From Stenotrophomonas sp. 364 (GTDB lineage Bacteria > Pseudomonadota > Gammaproteobacteria > Xanthomonadales > Xanthomonadaceae), in the NCBI RefSeq assembly GCF_009832905.1, contig NZ_CP047135.1:4008001-4072000 (forward strand): 64,000 nt of DNA. Direction: 5' to 3'. The position numbers and the translations under genes are program-made. Numbering within the stretch: position 1 is the first letter of the stretch; each line of letters opens with the position of its first letter. The notes under the pieces were generated by a model that was not told the origin of the DNA, searched no databases, and was given only the letters and a program-made list of their open reading frames with translations. Shown here piece by piece: positions 1 to 11,178 of this stretch.

Positions 1-240
1 GACCTACGTGCGCATGGCCGCGCGCTTCTCCAGCAGCCACGCCAACCAGCGCACCCGTGACGAACTGCGGGCCGCCATCGACAACGCGCACCGCGCCGGC
101 CTGCAGATCATCGGTCAACAGATCGAAGACCCCCAGGCGGCGGCCGCGATGTGGATGGGCGGGGTCGACTTCATCCAGGGCAACATGGTGCAGTCGGCAG
201 GCAGTGAACTGAACTTCGACTTCCACAACGCGGTGTTGTG

Positions 241-241
<1 letters not shown>
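1..241 (+). CDS. EAL-domain protein, C-terminal end (5' end outside window)
   Basis: Only about the last 79 codons are present. They match the closing part of an EAL (c-di-GMP phosphodiesterase-type) domain, ending in GGVDFIQGNMVQ followed by a short tail. Where active EAL enzymes carry the AEGVE-type motif this protein reads IIGQQIED, so the catalytic-site Glu of that motif appears to be Gln. This suggests a degenerate EAL domain that senses c-di-GMP rather than degrading it, but the EAL motif itself is off the window. The TGA stop shares its A with the ATG of the following sensor kinase, so the two are probably translated together and act in one signalling route. Confidence 0.8.
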
Positions 242-2562
<2,321 letters not shown>

Positions 2563-2563
2563 C

Positions 2564-3034
2564 TCAGTCGTCCAGCTTGGTCAGCAGGTAGTTCGGCTCG
2601 CTGATGCGTTCGATCAGGTCGAGCTGGGTTTCCAGCCAGTCGATGTGTTCTTCCTCCGAATCGAGGATCTTCACGAACAGCTGGCGGCTCACGTAGTCGC
2701 CAACCGAATCGGCGTAGGCCACCGCATCGCGCAGCGTGACCACGCCATCGCGCTCCAACGCCAGATCGCACTGCAGGATCTCGGTGGGGTTCTCGCCGAT
2801 GCGCAGCTTGCCCAGCGCCTGGAAGTTGGGCAGCCCTTCGAGGAACAGGATGCGATCGGACAGCATGTCGGCATGCTTCATTTCTTCGATCGATTCCTTG
2901 TACTCATGATCGGCCAGTTCCTTCAGGCCCCAGTTCTTCAGCATCTTGGCGTGCAGGAAATACTGGTTGATCGCGGTCAGCTCGTTGTAGAGGACCTTGT
3001 TGAGGAATTCGATGACTTTTGCGTCGCCCTTCAT
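2564..3034 (-). CDS. bfr: Bacterioferritin
   Basis: A 156-residue haem-containing ferritin subunit that assembles into a 24-mer shell and stores iron as ferric mineral. It aligns along its whole length with E. coli Bfr. The ferroxidase ligands Glu18, Glu51, His54 and the Glu/His pair of EEEHIDW are present, and Met52, the haem ligand, is kept in EEMKHAD. ATG 3034 is chosen because AGGAG lies 7 bases upstream. The longer open frame upstream has no family similarity. The stop lies 2 bases from the end of the convergent kinase gene. bfd follows upstream on the same strand but in a separate unit. Confidence 0.97.
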   Translation of the reverse strand: MKGDAKVIEFLNKVLYNELTAINQYFLHAKMLKNWGLKELADHEYKESIEEMKHADMLSDRILFLEGLPNFQALGKLRIGENPTEILQCDLALERDGVVTLRDAVAYADSVGDYVSRQLFVKILDSEEEHIDWLETQLDLIERISEPNYLLTKLDD

Positions 3035-3165
3035 GAGCCTGCTCCTGCTGCGTGTGAACGCGCGCACTGTAGCGCTTCGCGCCGGGGCATGATGAAACGC
3101 GAATCGTGCTCAGTTGCGCCCGGCGTCCACGTGCTGAACATGCGGCAATGGCACGAGCACGCAAC

Positions 3166-3190
3166 GTAGTACCGGCCGCTGGCCGGTGTC
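3166..3190 (+). repeat. SMAG/REP-like palindrome (GTAG head)
   Basis: GTAG followed by the inverted repeat ACCGGCC-GCT-GGCCGGT, between bfr and bfd. It belongs to the same GTAG-headed family scattered through the window. A further imperfect stem (GCCAGCC/GGCTGGC) follows at about 3212-3230. Confidence 0.7.
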
Positions 3191-3239
3191 TCGACAATAC
3201 TCGTTGCCTGGCGCCAGCCGCGGGCTGGCACTGACGTCG

Positions 3240-3449
3240 TCAGGCGACCTGGGCCAGGCCCAGCACGGGCAGCGGCAGGTCGTGGGTGGCGCTGAACTTG
3301 GCCAGCAGGTCCGCCGCCATGTCCAGGCAGGAGCCGCAGGTGGCGCCGCAGCCGGTGCGCATGGTCAGTTCGGACACGCTCGCGACACCGCTCTGGGCGG
3401 CTTCACGGATCTGGTGGTCGGTAACCCCGTTGCAGATACAAACGTACAC
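3240..3449 (-). CDS. bfd: Bacterioferritin-associated ferredoxin
   Basis: A 69-residue [2Fe-2S] protein. Cys4 and Cys6 (CIC) and Cys38 and Cys41 (CGSC) are the four cluster ligands of the BFD fold. Bfd docks on bacterioferritin and passes electrons to the mineral core so that iron is released. It therefore works with bfr, which lies 200 bases further along the same strand. A sigma-70-like promoter overlapped by Fur-box-like sequence lies just upstream, which fits induction when iron is short. The tail after residue 50 is longer than in short Bfd proteins. Confidence 0.93.
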   Translation of the reverse strand: MYVCICNGVTDHQIREAAQSGVASVSELTMRTGCGATCGSCLDMAADLLAKFSATHDLPLPVLGLAQVA

Positions 3450-3488
3450 GTGCGGACTCGGCAGGCAGGCCAGGAAGGGCCTGCCGCT

Positions 3489-3517
3489 ATTCCAATAGAA
3501 ATGCGAATGGTTGTCAA
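3489..3517 (-). promoter_or_regulatory. Promoter of bfd
   Basis: Read on the minus strand: -35 TTGACA (3517-3512), 17-base spacer, -10 TGGAAT (3494-3489). The -35 is perfect and the -10 matches at 4 of 6. It sits 40 bases upstream of the bfd ATG. Confidence 0.6.
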
Positions 3518-3542
3518 TTTCGTATCTGAATCATTCTCGATA
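3499..3542 (-). promoter_or_regulatory. Fur-box-like operator over the bfd promoter
   Basis: Two AT-rich imperfect palindromes: 3499-3520 (AAATGCGAATGG then TTGTCAATTT) and 3523-3542 (TATCTGAATC then ATTCTCGATA). Both resemble Fur sites built on GATAAT/GAGAAT hexamers, and they overlap or directly precede the -35 of bfd. Repression by iron-loaded Fur is inferred from this position and from the known control of bfd in other bacteria. Confidence 0.55.
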
Positions 3543-3577
3543 CGGTTCAGACTGAGCACCGCCGTGGCGGGCGCCCG

Positions 3578-4201
3578 TTATGGCGCGCCGGGGTCGCCCT
3601 TGGCCTTGCGTGGCCAATAGCCCCGCTTGGGCGGCGTGCGCTTGCGCGGCCGGTCGTGACCCGCGGTGTTGCCCGGCATCCAGGCTTCCTGTGCCGACTT
3701 GGGCATCGACTCCACCCCGGTACCGGCGACGCCACGCGCCAACGGCGCCAAGTGGCGCAACGCGCGGGCATAGACCCCGCGCTTGAACATCACCACATGC
3801 TCGACCGGGTACCAGAAATCCACCCACCGCCACTGGTCGAACTCGGGGCTGTCGGTATGGTCCAGCGTCACATGGGATTCGTCGCCGGACAGGCGCAGCA
3901 GGAACCACACCTGCTTCTGGCCGATGCACACCTGCTTCTCATTGCGCCGGATGGCGCGTGCGGGCAGCCGATAGCGCAGCCAGCCCGGTGTCGCTCCGAG
4001 GACTTCGACGTGCTCGGGCAACAGCCCCGTTTCTTCGTGCAACTCGCGATACATGGCTTCGACGGGCGTCTCGTCGGTATTCATGCCGCCCTGCGGAAAC
4101 TGCCAGCCGTCCCGGCGCACGCGTCGTGCCCAGAACACCTGTCCATCTTCCCGCATCAGCACAATACCGACGTTCGGTCGATAGCCGTCCGGATCGATCA
4201 C
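3578..4201 (-). CDS. rppH: RNA pyrophosphohydrolase (Nudix), RppH
   Basis: A 207-residue Nudix hydrolase that removes pyrophosphate from the 5' triphosphate of mRNAs and so triggers RNase E-dependent decay. The Nudix box runs [12 protein letters not shown] then [11 protein letters not shown], at roughly residues 38-60, with the REL-EE metal site. It opens with YRPNVGIVL and has the VFWARR and GWQFPQGG blocks typical of RppH. The start is GTG 4201, with TAGGAG placed correctly upstream. After about residue 155 there is a basic, Pro/Lys-rich tail ([15 protein letters not shown]), a common Xanthomonadaceae extension that may bind RNA. Confidence 0.93.
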   Translation of the reverse strand: MIDPDGYRPNVGIVLMREDGQVFWARRVRRDGWQFPQGGMNTDETPVEAMYRELHEETGLLPEHVEVLGATPGWLRYRLPARAIRRNEKQVCIGQKQVWFLLRLSGDESHVTLDHTDSPEFDQWRWVDFWYPVEHVVMFKRGVYARALRHLAPLARGVAGTGVESMPKSAQEAWMPGNTAGHDRPRKRTPPKRGYWPRKAKGDPGAP

Positions 4202-4278
4202 GATGCGGACTCCTAGAAAAATCTACTGATCCGACTTTGACACGCCCGCTGCCCACTCACAAGCGTGATGAAAAAGTG

Positions 4279-4307
4279 TTGACAGATCCGAGATACATCT
4301 CCAGAAT
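4279..4307 (+). promoter_or_regulatory. Promoter of the tRNA-Met/tRNA-Gln unit
   Basis: -35 TTGACA (4279-4284), 17-base spacer, -10 CAGAAT (4302-4307), placing the transcript start a few bases before the tRNA-Met gene at 4321. Confidence 0.7.
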
Positions 4308-4320
4308 TACCGGCTCCCTA

Positions 4321-4397
4321 GGCTATGTAGCTCAGCCGGTTAGAGCACAGCACTCATAATGCTGGGGTCGGTGGTTCGAGTCCACCCATAGCCACCA
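4321..4397 (+). tRNA. tRNA-Met (CAT), elongator
   Basis: 77 bases including an encoded CCA. The acceptor GGCTATG pairs with CATAGCC. The anticodon CAT is at 4355-4357, and the T arm carries GGTTCGAGTCC. The sequence follows E. coli elongator tRNA-Met rather than the initiator, because position 1 pairs with 72. Confidence 0.96.
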
Positions 4398-4448
4398 AGT
4401 TAACCCTTGGTTTTGTAGGGAAAAAGTGCAATACTTGCACGCACATAT

Positions 4449-4523
4449 TGCCCCGTCGCCAAGCGGTAAGGCACCTGACTCTGACTCAGGCATTCGGTGG
4501 TTCGAATCCATCCGGGGCAGCCA
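4449..4523 (+). tRNA. tRNA-Gln (CTG)
   Basis: 75 bases with an encoded CCA. The acceptor TGCCCCG pairs with CGGGGCA. The anticodon loop CTCTGAC gives CTG. The body (CGCCAAGCGGTAAGGCA) closely follows gammaproteobacterial tRNA-Gln. It is co-transcribed with tRNA-Met, 51 bases upstream. Confidence 0.96.
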
Positions 4524-4571
4524 AACAAACAGAAAAGGCCGATCGAAAGATCGGCCTTTTCTGTTTGTTTG
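4524..4571 (+). terminator. Rho-independent terminator after tRNA-Gln
   Basis: A very long perfect stem (AAACAGAAAAGGCCGATC, loop GAAA, then the complement) ending in TTTTCTGTTTGTTT. It begins directly after the CCA of tRNA-Gln. Being A/T-flanked on both sides it can work in either direction. Confidence 0.9.
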
Positions 4572-5046
4572 GACGGCGTGCTGGGCGCTATGCGCCCAGC
4601 ACCCCAACCTTGCGCAGCAAGGTTGGGGTCCGCCTCCTTTACCTCCACATCCCCGCGCCTGTCGGCGCGCCCCCCTTGGACTCCAAGGGGGCTGCTCAGC
4701 TGATGGGGCGAGGGGTGCCGAGCGACGCCGGGGCTGCGTGGCGGGCGGGTGCGCGGGCGGCGCTCGCCATCGCCGAACGGGGATGCGCCGTGATCGACAG
4801 CGATTACGCCCTTGCAGGCGGCGGCCGGGTGATGGAAGAGCGGGATCGCAGTCACGACCCTCACGAGTGATGCCATCGGCTTGCGAATGGGCGGCGTGGT
4901 TGCCGGCCAGCGGCCGGCACTACCATTCGAGGCCACCAGGCCCTGCCCTTGCCATGCGCACCAGCCAACTGCCGAGGGGCGGCCGAGCGCAACCCGGCCC
5001 CAGCCGCCATCGACCCTACCCTGAGCAACATCAGCCCCACAAACGA
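4572..5046. other. Non-coding stretch with consecutive hairpins
   Basis: No gene is supported here. The first 120 bases hold consecutive perfect stem-loops: 4580-4600 (GCTGGGCGC/GCGCCCAGC), 4601-4629 (ACCCCAACCTTGC/GCAAGGTTGGGGT) and about 4670-4691 (CCCCCTTGGA/TCCAAGGGGG). A REP-like element follows at 4899. The rest shows nothing recognisable. Confidence 0.6.
4899..4923 (-). repeat. SMAG/REP-like palindrome
   Basis: Minus-strand GTAG head (CTAC at 4920-4923 on the plus strand) and stem GCCGGCC-AGC-GGCCGGC. Same type as the copy at 3166. Confidence 0.7.
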
Positions 5047-5074
5047 CAAAAGCCCGGCCGAGGCCGGGCTTTTG
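5047..5074 (-). terminator. Terminator of the rplM-rpsI operon
   Basis: Minus strand: AAAAGCCCGGCC, loop TC, then GGCCGGGC followed by TTTTGTCGTTT. Located 50 bases past the rpsI stop. Confidence 0.85.
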
Positions 5075-5122
5075 CTGTCTTCCCAGCGGGATCCCGAAGG
5101 ATCCCACGCCAGGCGCGATGGA

Positions 5123-5515
5123 TCAGCGCTTGGAGAACTGGGTGGCGCGACGTGCCTTGTGCAGGCCGACCTTCTTACGCTCGACTTCACGGGCGTCACG
5201 GGTCATGAAGCCAGCCTTGCGCAGCTCGGACTTCAGGGTTTCGTCGTACTCGACCAGCGCACGGGCGATGCCCAGACGGATCGCACCGGCCTGACCGGTG
5301 GTACCACCACCAGCGGCGGTGACCATGATGTCGAAGCTTTCGGTGTTCTTGGTCAGTTCCAGCGGCTGACGCACGATCATGCGTGCAGTCTCACGGCCAA
5401 AGAACTCGTCCAGCGGACGGCCATTGACGGTGATGTTGCCGGCGCCCTTGCGCAGGAACACGCGGGCGGTGGAGGACTTGCGGCGGCCGGTGCCGTAGTT
5501 TTGAGTGATAGCCAT
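5123..5515 (-). CDS. rpsI: 30S ribosomal protein S9
   Basis: A 130-residue small-subunit protein that contacts the P-site tRNA anticodon stem with its basic C-terminal tail. Visible hallmarks are [17 protein letters not shown] near the start, the central [14 protein letters not shown] block, and the conserved C-terminal end [17 protein letters not shown]. Length is normal for the family. It lies 2 bases downstream of rplM, the standard rplM-rpsI operon, and is followed by a strong terminator. Confidence 0.98.
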   Translation of the reverse strand: MAITQNYGTGRRKSSTARVFLRKGAGNITVNGRPLDEFFGRETARMIVRQPLELTKNTESFDIMVTAAGGGTTGQAGAIRLGIARALVEYDETLKSELRKAGFMTRDAREVERKKVGLHKARRATQFSKR

Positions 5516-5517
5516 GA

Positions 5518-5946
5518 TTAGATATCCAGAACCTGAGGCTGCTGAGCGGCGTGCGGGTGCTCGGAACCCGAGTACACCTTGAGCTTGCGGTACATGGCGC
5601 GGCCCAGCGGGCCCTTCGGCAGCATGCCCTTGACGGCGGTCTCGATGACACGCTCCGGGTGGCGCTCAAGCGCCTGGGCCAGAGTTTCGGTCTTCAGGTT
5701 GCCGATGTAGCCAGTGAAACGGTGATACAGCTTGTCCTGCAGCTTGTTGCCGGTGACGACAATCTTTTCTGCATTGATGACAACCAGGTAATCACCGGTA
5801 TCAACGTGAGGGGTGTAGACCGGCTTGTGCTTGCCGCGCAGACGGCGGGCCAGCTCGGTGGACAGACGGCCCAGCGTCTTGCCGGAAGCGTCGACGAGAT
5901 ACCAGTCGCGCTGGACGGTCTCGGACTTTGCAGTGAAAGTGCTCAT
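5518..5946 (-). CDS. rplM: 50S ribosomal protein L13
   Basis: A 142-residue large-subunit protein that binds 23S rRNA early in assembly. The start [20 protein letters not shown], the [22 protein letters not shown] block and the [18 protein letters not shown] motif are typical of L13. ATG 5946 gives the normal family length; the frame stays open upstream but without similarity. The first gene of the rplM-rpsI operon, with a good sigma-70 promoter about 75 bases upstream. Confidence 0.98.
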   Translation of the reverse strand: MSTFTAKSETVQRDWYLVDASGKTLGRLSTELARRLRGKHKPVYTPHVDTGDYLVVINAEKIVVTGNKLQDKLYHRFTGYIGNLKTETLAQALERHPERVIETAVKGMLPKGPLGRAMYRKLKVYSGSEHPHAAQQPQVLDI

Positions 5947-6021
5947 GAAAGAACTCAAGTAGGTCGGGCTCATTACGGCGCTGAACGGCCGGAACTCTGC
6001 CACGCGTTGTGAAGAGGCGGG

Positions 6022-6050
6022 ATTGTACTGGCCAACCCCGCCACTTGCAA
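6022..6050 (-). promoter_or_regulatory. Promoter of rplM-rpsI
   Basis: Minus strand: -35 TTGCAA (6050-6045), 17-base spacer, -10 TACAAT (6027-6022). The predicted start near 6014 gives a leader of about 70 bases before rplM. Confidence 0.7.
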
Positions 6051-6130
6051 GTTGCCCCCTGCCCCGGCTTGGCACGCCGCGTCCACGGGGCGAGAATCGA
6101 CGGTCCCCCGCTGCACGCTGCCACCCCGCC

Positions 6131-6775
6131 ATGACCGCCACCCGCCAGATCACCCCGCTCGATCACCTGCTGACCGAAGCCCAGCGCGCCCTGGACACGG
6201 TGTTTGGCAACCCACCGGCCAGCCGCGCCTACCCGGCCGACACCACCCCCGACGTCCAGATGAAGACCCCCGAACGCCGGCACGCGGCCGGCCTGATGCG
6301 CATCAACCACGTCGGCGAGGTCTGCGCCCAGGGCCTGTACTTCGGCCAGGCCGCCGTCGCCCGGGAGGCGCAGACCCGCGCCCACCTGCTCGAAGCGGCC
6401 CAGGAAGAAACCGACCACCTGGCCTGGTGCGCCCAGCGCCTGCGCGAACTGGACAGCCGCCCCAGCCTGTTCAATCCCATCTGGTATGCCGGCAGCTACA
6501 CCATCGGCACCCTGGCCGGTCTGCGCGGCGACGGCTGGAATCTCGGCTTTGTGGTCGAAACCGAGCGCCAGGTCGAAGCCCACCTGGACGAGCACCTGGA
6601 CACCCTGCCCCCGGCCGATCTGCGCAGCCGCGAGATCCTCAAGGTGATGAAGATCGACGAGGCCCGGCACGCCGACCACGCCGAACATGCCGGCGCCCGC
6701 AAGCTGCCCTTCCCGATCCCCTCGGTGATGGCACTGGCCTCGAAGGTCATGAAGACGATTGCTTATCGCGTGTGA
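6131..6775 (+). CDS. coq7: 2-nonaprenyl-3-methyl-6-methoxy-1,4-benzoquinol hydroxylase Coq7
   Basis: A 214-residue diiron hydroxylase of ubiquinone synthesis that adds the last ring hydroxyl (C6) to demethoxyubiquinol at the membrane. It shows the ferritin-like repeats of metal ligands: [33 protein letters not shown] and [12 protein letters not shown]. Coq7 replaces the flavoprotein UbiF in this family. ATG 6131 is chosen because similarity begins at [13 protein letters not shown]; the frame is open upstream without similarity. It is a single gene, convergent with speD. Confidence 0.94.
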   Translation: MTATRQITPLDHLLTEAQRALDTVFGNPPASRAYPADTTPDVQMKTPERRHAAGLMRINHVGEVCAQGLYFGQAAVAREAQTRAHLLEAAQEETDHLAWCAQRLRELDSRPSLFNPIWYAGSYTIGTLAGLRGDGWNLGFVVETERQVEAHLDEHLDTLPPADLRSREILKVMKIDEARHADHAEHAGARKLPFPIPSVMALASKVMKTIAYRV

Positions 6776-6836
6776 GTTCCGGTACCGGCCCACCGCCGGC
6801 ATCCACCGGTTGAGCGGCCCCGCCGGGCGGCCGGAC

Positions 6837-6872
6837 ACAAAAAACGGCCCGGTGTCTTCACACCGGACCGTC
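6837..6872 (-). terminator. Terminator of speD
   Basis: Minus strand: the stem ACGGTCCGGTGT, loop GAAG, ACACCGGGCCGT (one mismatch) is followed by TTTTTTGTG. It lies about 110 bases beyond the speD stop and between two convergent genes. Confidence 0.82.
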
Positions 6873-6984
6873 GTCGGTTGGCTTCCGTGGCACCCGGTTC
6901 TACGCGACCCTGGCACCCGGCGCGGGACCGTCCCGCCTGTGCAGCACCGCCATGGGTTGCCCCGGGCGGCTGACACGTGAGGCA

Positions 6985-7779
6985 TTACTCGGCCAGGTTG
7001 CGCCCGTGGAACAGCTCTTCGATCTCACGACGCAGCAGCGCTTCGATCTTCATGCGTTCCTTGAACGAGATGTTCTTGGCCTTCTCTTCGAACAGGTACT
7101 GGTCCAGGTCGAAGTCCTTCAGGTGCATCTTCGTGTGGAAGATGTTTTCCTGGTAGACGTTGACGTCGAACATCTCGTAACGCGACTTGATGTTCTTGGC
7201 CAAGAAGTTCTGGATCGAGTTGATCTTGTGATCGATGTAGTGCTTCTTGCCCTTCACATCACGGGTGAAGCCACGCACGCGGTAATCCATGATCACGATG
7301 TCCGATTCCAGACTCTCGATCAGGTAGTTCAGCGCCTTCAACGGCGAAATCACGCCGCAGGTGGCCACGTCGATGTCGGCACGGAAGGTTGCGATGCCTT
7401 CCTGCGGGTGCGTTTCCGGATAGGTGTGCACAGTGATGTGCGACTTGTCCATGTGCGCGACCACGGCGTCGGAGATCAACTCCTTGCCGGCCTGCTTCTT
7501 GTCGATCACCGGCTCTTCCGAGATCAGGATCGTCACCGAGGCACCCTGCGGATCGTAATCCTGGCGCGCCACGTTGAGGATGTTGGCGCCGATGATCTCG
7601 GCGACATCGGTCAAGATTTGAGTAAGCCTGTCGGCGTTGTACTCTTCATCGATGTATTCAATGTAACGCTGACGCTCCTCTTCGGTGCGCGCGTAACACA
7701 CGTCATAGATGTTGAAGCTCAGCGCCTTGGTGAGGTTGTTGAAACCCTGCAACCTGAGGCGAGGCAACGGCTTGACCAC
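6985..7779 (-). CDS. speD: S-adenosylmethionine decarboxylase proenzyme
   Basis: A 264-residue pyruvoyl enzyme that makes decarboxylated S-adenosylmethionine, the aminopropyl donor for spermidine. The autocleavage site is visible as [15 protein letters not shown] (about residues 111-125), where the Ser becomes the pyruvoyl group. Length and sequence follow the E. coli-type (class 1A) enzyme. The start is GTG 7779 with AGGA upstream. It is divergent from clp across a 147-base spacer, an arrangement usual in Xanthomonas relatives. speE is not in the window. Confidence 0.96.
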   Translation of the reverse strand: MVKPLPRLRLQGFNNLTKALSFNIYDVCYARTEEERQRYIEYIDEEYNADRLTQILTDVAEIIGANILNVARQDYDPQGASVTILISEEPVIDKKQAGKELISDAVVAHMDKSHITVHTYPETHPQEGIATFRADIDVATCGVISPLKALNYLIESLESDIVIMDYRVRGFTRDVKGKKHYIDHKINSIQNFLAKNIKSRYEMFDVNVYQENIFHTKMHLKDFDLDQYLFEEKAKNISFKERMKIEALLRREIEELFHGRNLAE

Positions 7780-7926
7780 GGCGGTCGATCCTGTGAGTGG
7801 TGGGAAAGGGGGAATTATGGGGCAAAGTGATCGGGGGCGAAACTTGCATTGACACGAGTAGCTGTGCTTTGTTTGCCCTTAACAAATCGGATCGTTAAGC
7901 TCGCGGCACATAGCCGTGAATTGTTC

Positions 7927-8616
7927 ATGAGCAAAGGGAGCGCCTCAACCGTGTCAACAGTGCGCCTTGCCGCAAGTCCACTGGCCCTGGATATCGCCAC
8001 CATCGACCGGTTTCTGGCCCACAGCCATCGTCGCCGCTATCCCGCCCGTACCGATGTCTTCCGCCCCGGAGACCCGGCTGGCACGCTTTATTACGTGATC
8101 AGTGGCTCGGTCTCTATAATTGCTGAGGAAGAGGACGACCGCGAGCTGGTCCTCGGCTACTTCGGTTCAGGTGAGTTCGTCGGCGAGATGGGCCTGTTCG
8201 TCGAATCGGACCGCCGCGAGGTGATCCTGCGCACCCGCACCCCCTGTGAACTGGCTGAAATCAGCTACGAGCGCCTGCACCAGCTGTTCCTCGGCCCGCT
8301 CTCGGCCGATGCCCCGCGGCTGCTGTATGCGCTGGGCCAGCAGATCTCCAAGCGCCTGCTGGACACCAGCCGCAAGGCCAGCCGGCTGGCGTTCCTGGAC
8401 GTCACCGACCGTATCGTGCGCACCCTTCACGACCTGGCCCGCGAGCCGGAGGCCATGAGCCACCCGCAGGGCACCCAGCTGCGCGTGTCGCGCCAGGAAC
8501 TGGCCCGGCTGGTCGGCTGCTCGCGTGAAATGGCCGGCCGCGTGCTCAAGAAGCTGCAGACCGACGGCCTGCTGCACGCCCGCGGCAAGACCGTGGTCCT
8601 GTACGGCACCCGCTGA
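7927..8616 (+). CDS. clp: CRP-like global regulator Clp (c-di-GMP responsive)
   Basis: A 229-residue CRP/FNR-family regulator. It is nearly co-linear with Clp of Xanthomonas campestris: a cyclic-nucleotide-binding beta roll (FRPGDPAGTLYYVISGSVS, then FVGEMGLF) and a C-terminal helix-turn-helix SRQELARLVGCSREMAGRVL. In Xanthomonas Clp binds DNA when free, is released by c-di-GMP, and controls extracellular enzymes, polysaccharide and motility downstream of Rpf quorum signalling. ATG 7927 fits the homologues' N-terminus. This makes it a likely target of the c-di-GMP enzymes found elsewhere in the window. Confidence 0.96.
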   Translation: MSKGSASTVSTVRLAASPLALDIATIDRFLAHSHRRRYPARTDVFRPGDPAGTLYYVISGSVSIIAEEEDDRELVLGYFGSGEFVGEMGLFVESDRREVILRTRTPCELAEISYERLHQLFLGPLSADAPRLLYALGQQISKRLLDTSRKASRLAFLDVTDRIVRTLHDLAREPEAMSHPQGTQLRVSRQELARLVGCSREMAGRVLKKLQTDGLLHARGKTVVLYGTR

Positions 8617-8625
8617 CGCACCAAG

Positions 8626-8650
8626 GTAGAGCCGACCGTTGGTCGGCTAC
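8626..8650 (+). repeat. SMAG/REP palindrome (GTAG head)
   Basis: GTAG-AGCCGACC-GTT-GGTCGGCT-AC, the commonest form in the window, placed 10 bases after the clp stop. Confidence 0.85.
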
Positions 8651-8780
8651 CCCGCACGTCCCCCGCATGCCGCCTCGCACGCTATCCGACACGCCCCCCG
8701 GCCTTTCGCCGGGCCCGGGCTGCCGGGGGGTGCCGGACAGGGGCCGGCACGCCCCTGCCGTTTCCCGGTAGGCTGGGGCC

Positions 8781-9542
8781 ATGGAGCTTGGCAGCGAATT
8801 CTATTGGTTCATCCTGATCGGCCTGGGCGCACAGCTGGTCGACGGCGCCCTGGGCATGGCCTTCGGCCTGATCTCATCCTCGATCCTGCTCAGCATGGGC
8901 CTGCCGCCAGCGGCGGTCAGCGCGAGCATTCATACCGCGGAGGTCTTCACCACCGGCGCGTCCGGGGTCTCCCACCTGGTGGCCGGCAATGTCGACCGGC
9001 GTCTGTTCCTGCGCCTGGCCATTCCCGGCGCGGTGGGCGGGGTCGTAGGCGCGTATGTACTGACCCAGCTGCCCGGGGAGTTCATCCGCCCGCTCATCTA
9101 CTGCTACCTGCTGGTGCTGGCGATCTTCATCCTGCTGCGCGCGGCCGGGCGGCTGATGCCCGCCCAGGAAGTGAAGCGGGTGCCGGTGCTGGGCTTCTTC
9201 GCCGGCCTGCTGGATGCCAGCGGCGGCGGCGGCTGGGGCCCGGTGGCCACCTCCACCCTGCTGGCCCGGGGCGGCCAGGCGCGTACCACCATCGGCACGG
9301 TCAACGCCGCCGAATTCGTGGTCACCCTGGCGGTATCGATCACCTTCCTGCTGACCATGGGCCTGCAGTACCTGAACATCGTCGCCGGCCTGCTGATCGG
9401 CGGGATGATGGCCGCGCCGGTCGCCGCGCTGTTGGTGAAGCGGGTCAAGGAGCGCTGGGTGCTGGTGGCCGTGGGGGTGCTGGTCCTGGCCATCAGCCTG
9501 TTCCAGATCGGCCAGGCGGTGCTGCAGTGGCGCGCGGCCTGA
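8781..9542 (+). CDS. TSUP (TauE/SafE) family anion permease
   Basis: A 253-residue inner-membrane protein with about eight hydrophobic segments in two related halves. The family-typical blocks are QLVDGALGMAFGLISS near the start with SASIHTAEVFTTGASG, and the second-half counterpart LLDASGGGGWGPVATSTLLARG with GTVNAAEFVVT. TSUP members export or import sulfite, sulfonates and related anions; the substrate cannot be read from the sequence. A single gene with no sulfur-metabolism neighbours in the window. ATG 8781 follows a G-rich ribosome binding site. Confidence 0.9.
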   Translation: MELGSEFYWFILIGLGAQLVDGALGMAFGLISSSILLSMGLPPAAVSASIHTAEVFTTGASGVSHLVAGNVDRRLFLRLAIPGAVGGVVGAYVLTQLPGEFIRPLIYCYLLVLAIFILLRAAGRLMPAQEVKRVPVLGFFAGLLDASGGGGWGPVATSTLLARGGQARTTIGTVNAAEFVVTLAVSITFLLTMGLQYLNIVAGLLIGGMMAAPVAALLVKRVKERWVLVAVGVLVLAISLFQIGQAVLQWRAA

Positions 9543-9596
9543 GCCGGTTGCGTCATCCCGTCGGGACGGCGCCATACGCATCCTTGATCGCGTCGG

Positions 9597-10313
9597 TCAG
9601 ACCGGGTCGCCCGCTCGATCGACGCAGCCCCAGTTGAGGATCGGCGTACCCGGCGGCAGCACCTGCCGGAAGTGCGCCACCCGCGAGGCCTTGGGGTTCA
9701 CCACCACCGGCGCCTTGGCGGCCAGCAGCAGCGGCAGGTCGGCGCTGCTGTCGGAGTAGGCAATGGCGATCTCGCCGTAGCCGCGCTCGCGCAACATGCG
9801 CATCTTCTCTTCGTTGTGGCAGTGGCGGGTGGCGACCACCGCGCCCAGGCACGGACCCACTTCGGTGCCGATCACCGGCACGCCCTGGTGGGCGACAAAG
9901 GTGAGGACGGCGCGGGCCAGCTCCGGCGGCGCGCCGGTCGCCACCACCACCCGGTCGCCCTGGTCACGGTGCTGGGCGAACACGTCCAGCGCCACCGGCA
10001 GCAGCCGGCGGCGGATGTCGGCCTCATGGGTGAGCACGTAGCGGTCGATGGCCTTGTTGAGGTCACGCGCGCGGTGCAGGCCGAAGGTGGCGATCCACAC
10101 ATAACCGGAAATGCCGCGGCGGCGGGTGGGCAACAGCGCCACCAGCGGGCCCAGGATCGGGGTGGCCAGCAGCGCGACCAGCAGCCGCAGGGGGTTGCGC
10201 TTGATCAGCCAGGCAAACAGGTGGCTGCCCGAATCACCGTCGTAGAGGGTGTGATCGAAATCGAAGACCACCAGCGGGGCGTCGTCGCGCGGCGTTGGGT
10301 AGATCGCAGTCAT
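9597..10313 (-). CDS. HAD-IB family phosphatase, PgpC-like
   Basis: A 238-residue haloacid dehalogenase-type phosphatase. Motif I is [13 protein letters not shown], motif II VVATGAP, the motif III Lys is in NEEKMRML and motif IV is [12 protein letters not shown] hydrophobic pair of segments between motifs I and II ([20 protein letters not shown]) resembles E. coli PgpC, which dephosphorylates phosphatidylglycerophosphate at the membrane, so that role is the best guess. SerB-like activity is an alternative. Its ATG overlaps the trpC stop (ATGA), so it is the last, translationally coupled gene of the trpG-D-C run. Confidence 0.8.
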   Translation of the reverse strand: MTAIYPTPRDDAPLVVFDFDHTLYDGDSGSHLFAWLIKRNPLRLLVALLATPILGPLVALLPTRRRGISGYVWIATFGLHRARDLNKAIDRYVLTHEADIRRRLLPVALDVFAQHRDQGDRVVVATGAPPELARAVLTFVAHQGVPVIGTEVGPCLGAVVATRHCHNEEKMRMLRERGYGEIAIAYSDSSADLPLLLAAKAPVVVNPKASRVAHFRQVLPPGTPILNWGCVDRAGDPV

Positions 10314-11113
10314 GCGCTGAAGAATAGCTGACGCAGGCCCTCGCCGGGCTCTTCCACCCGCATGAACGCCTCACCGACCAGGAAGGCATGCACGCCGGCG
10401 TTGCGCATCAGGCTGACGTCGTCGGCACCGAGGATGCCGCTTTCGGTCACCAGCAGCCGATCGCGCGGCACCGCCTGACGCATGTCCAGGGTGGTCTGCA
10501 GCGAGACCTCGAAGGTGCGCAGGTTGCGGTTGTTGATGCCGATCAGCGGCACCGGCACCTGGATGGCGCGCTCGAGCTCGTCGATGTCGTGCACTTCCAC
10601 CAGCACGTCCATGCCAAGCTGCATGGCCAGGTCGGACAGCGCGGCCAGCTGGCGGTCGTCCAGTGCCGCCACGATCAACAGGATGCAGTCGGCGCCAAGC
10701 ACGCGCGCCTCGTACACCTGGTAGGCGTCGATCACGAAGTCCTTGCGCAGCACCGGCAGCGTGCACGCGTCGCGGGCCTGCTGCAGGTAGGCATCGCTGC
10801 CCTGGAAGAAGTCCACGTCGGTCAGCACCGACAGGCAGCTGGCGCCGCCGAACTCGTAGCTGACCGCGATGTCGGCCGGGTGGAAGTCGGCCCGGATCAC
10901 GCCCTTGGACGGGCTGGCCTTCTTCACCTCGGCGATTACCGCCGGGTTGCCGGCGGCGATCGAGGCGCGCAGCGCATCGGCGAACCCCCGCACCGGCGGG
11001 GCCTGCTTCACGCGCGCGATCAGCGCCTCCAGCGGCACCTGCGCGCGGCGCGCGGCCACTTCTTCGGCCTTGCGGGCCAGGATGGTGTCGAGGATGTCGC
11101 TCTTGTCGCTCAT
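10310..11113 (-). CDS. trpC: Indole-3-glycerol phosphate synthase
   Basis: A 267-residue TIM-barrel enzyme that closes the indole ring from carboxyphenylamino-deoxyribulose phosphate, the fourth step of tryptophan synthesis. The signature [14 protein letters not shown] (about residues 60-73), [13 protein letters not shown] and the GINNRNL block with VTESGI are all present. It is a stand-alone TrpC, not fused to TrpF. It follows trpD by 65 bases and overlaps the downstream phosphatase gene by 4 bases. Confidence 0.97.
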   Translation of the reverse strand: MSDKSDILDTILARKAEEVAARRAQVPLEALIARVKQAPPVRGFADALRASIAAGNPAVIAEVKKASPSKGVIRADFHPADIAVSYEFGGASCLSVLTDVDFFQGSDAYLQQARDACTLPVLRKDFVIDAYQVYEARVLGADCILLIVAALDDRQLAALSDLAMQLGMDVLVEVHDIDELERAIQVPVPLIGINNRNLRTFEVSLQTTLDMRQAVPRDRLLVTESGILGADDVSLMRNAGVHAFLVGEAFMRVEEPGEGLRQLFFSA

Positions 11114-11178
11114 GTCAGTCAGGGTCCTTCAGGCCGGCCATTATCGGCCAGCCATGGGCAAAGCGTGAAACGGACGGC

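Noticed and set aside
4449..4571. Integration (att) site at the 3' end of tRNA-Gln
   Set aside because: No integrase, no repeated copy of the tRNA end and no foreign-looking genes follow; the tRNA is followed by its own terminator.
7849..7877. Promoter of clp from TTGACA at 7849
   Set aside because: The -35 is perfect, but no hexamer at 16-18 bases resembles a -10 (TTTGCC at 17), so I do not call it.
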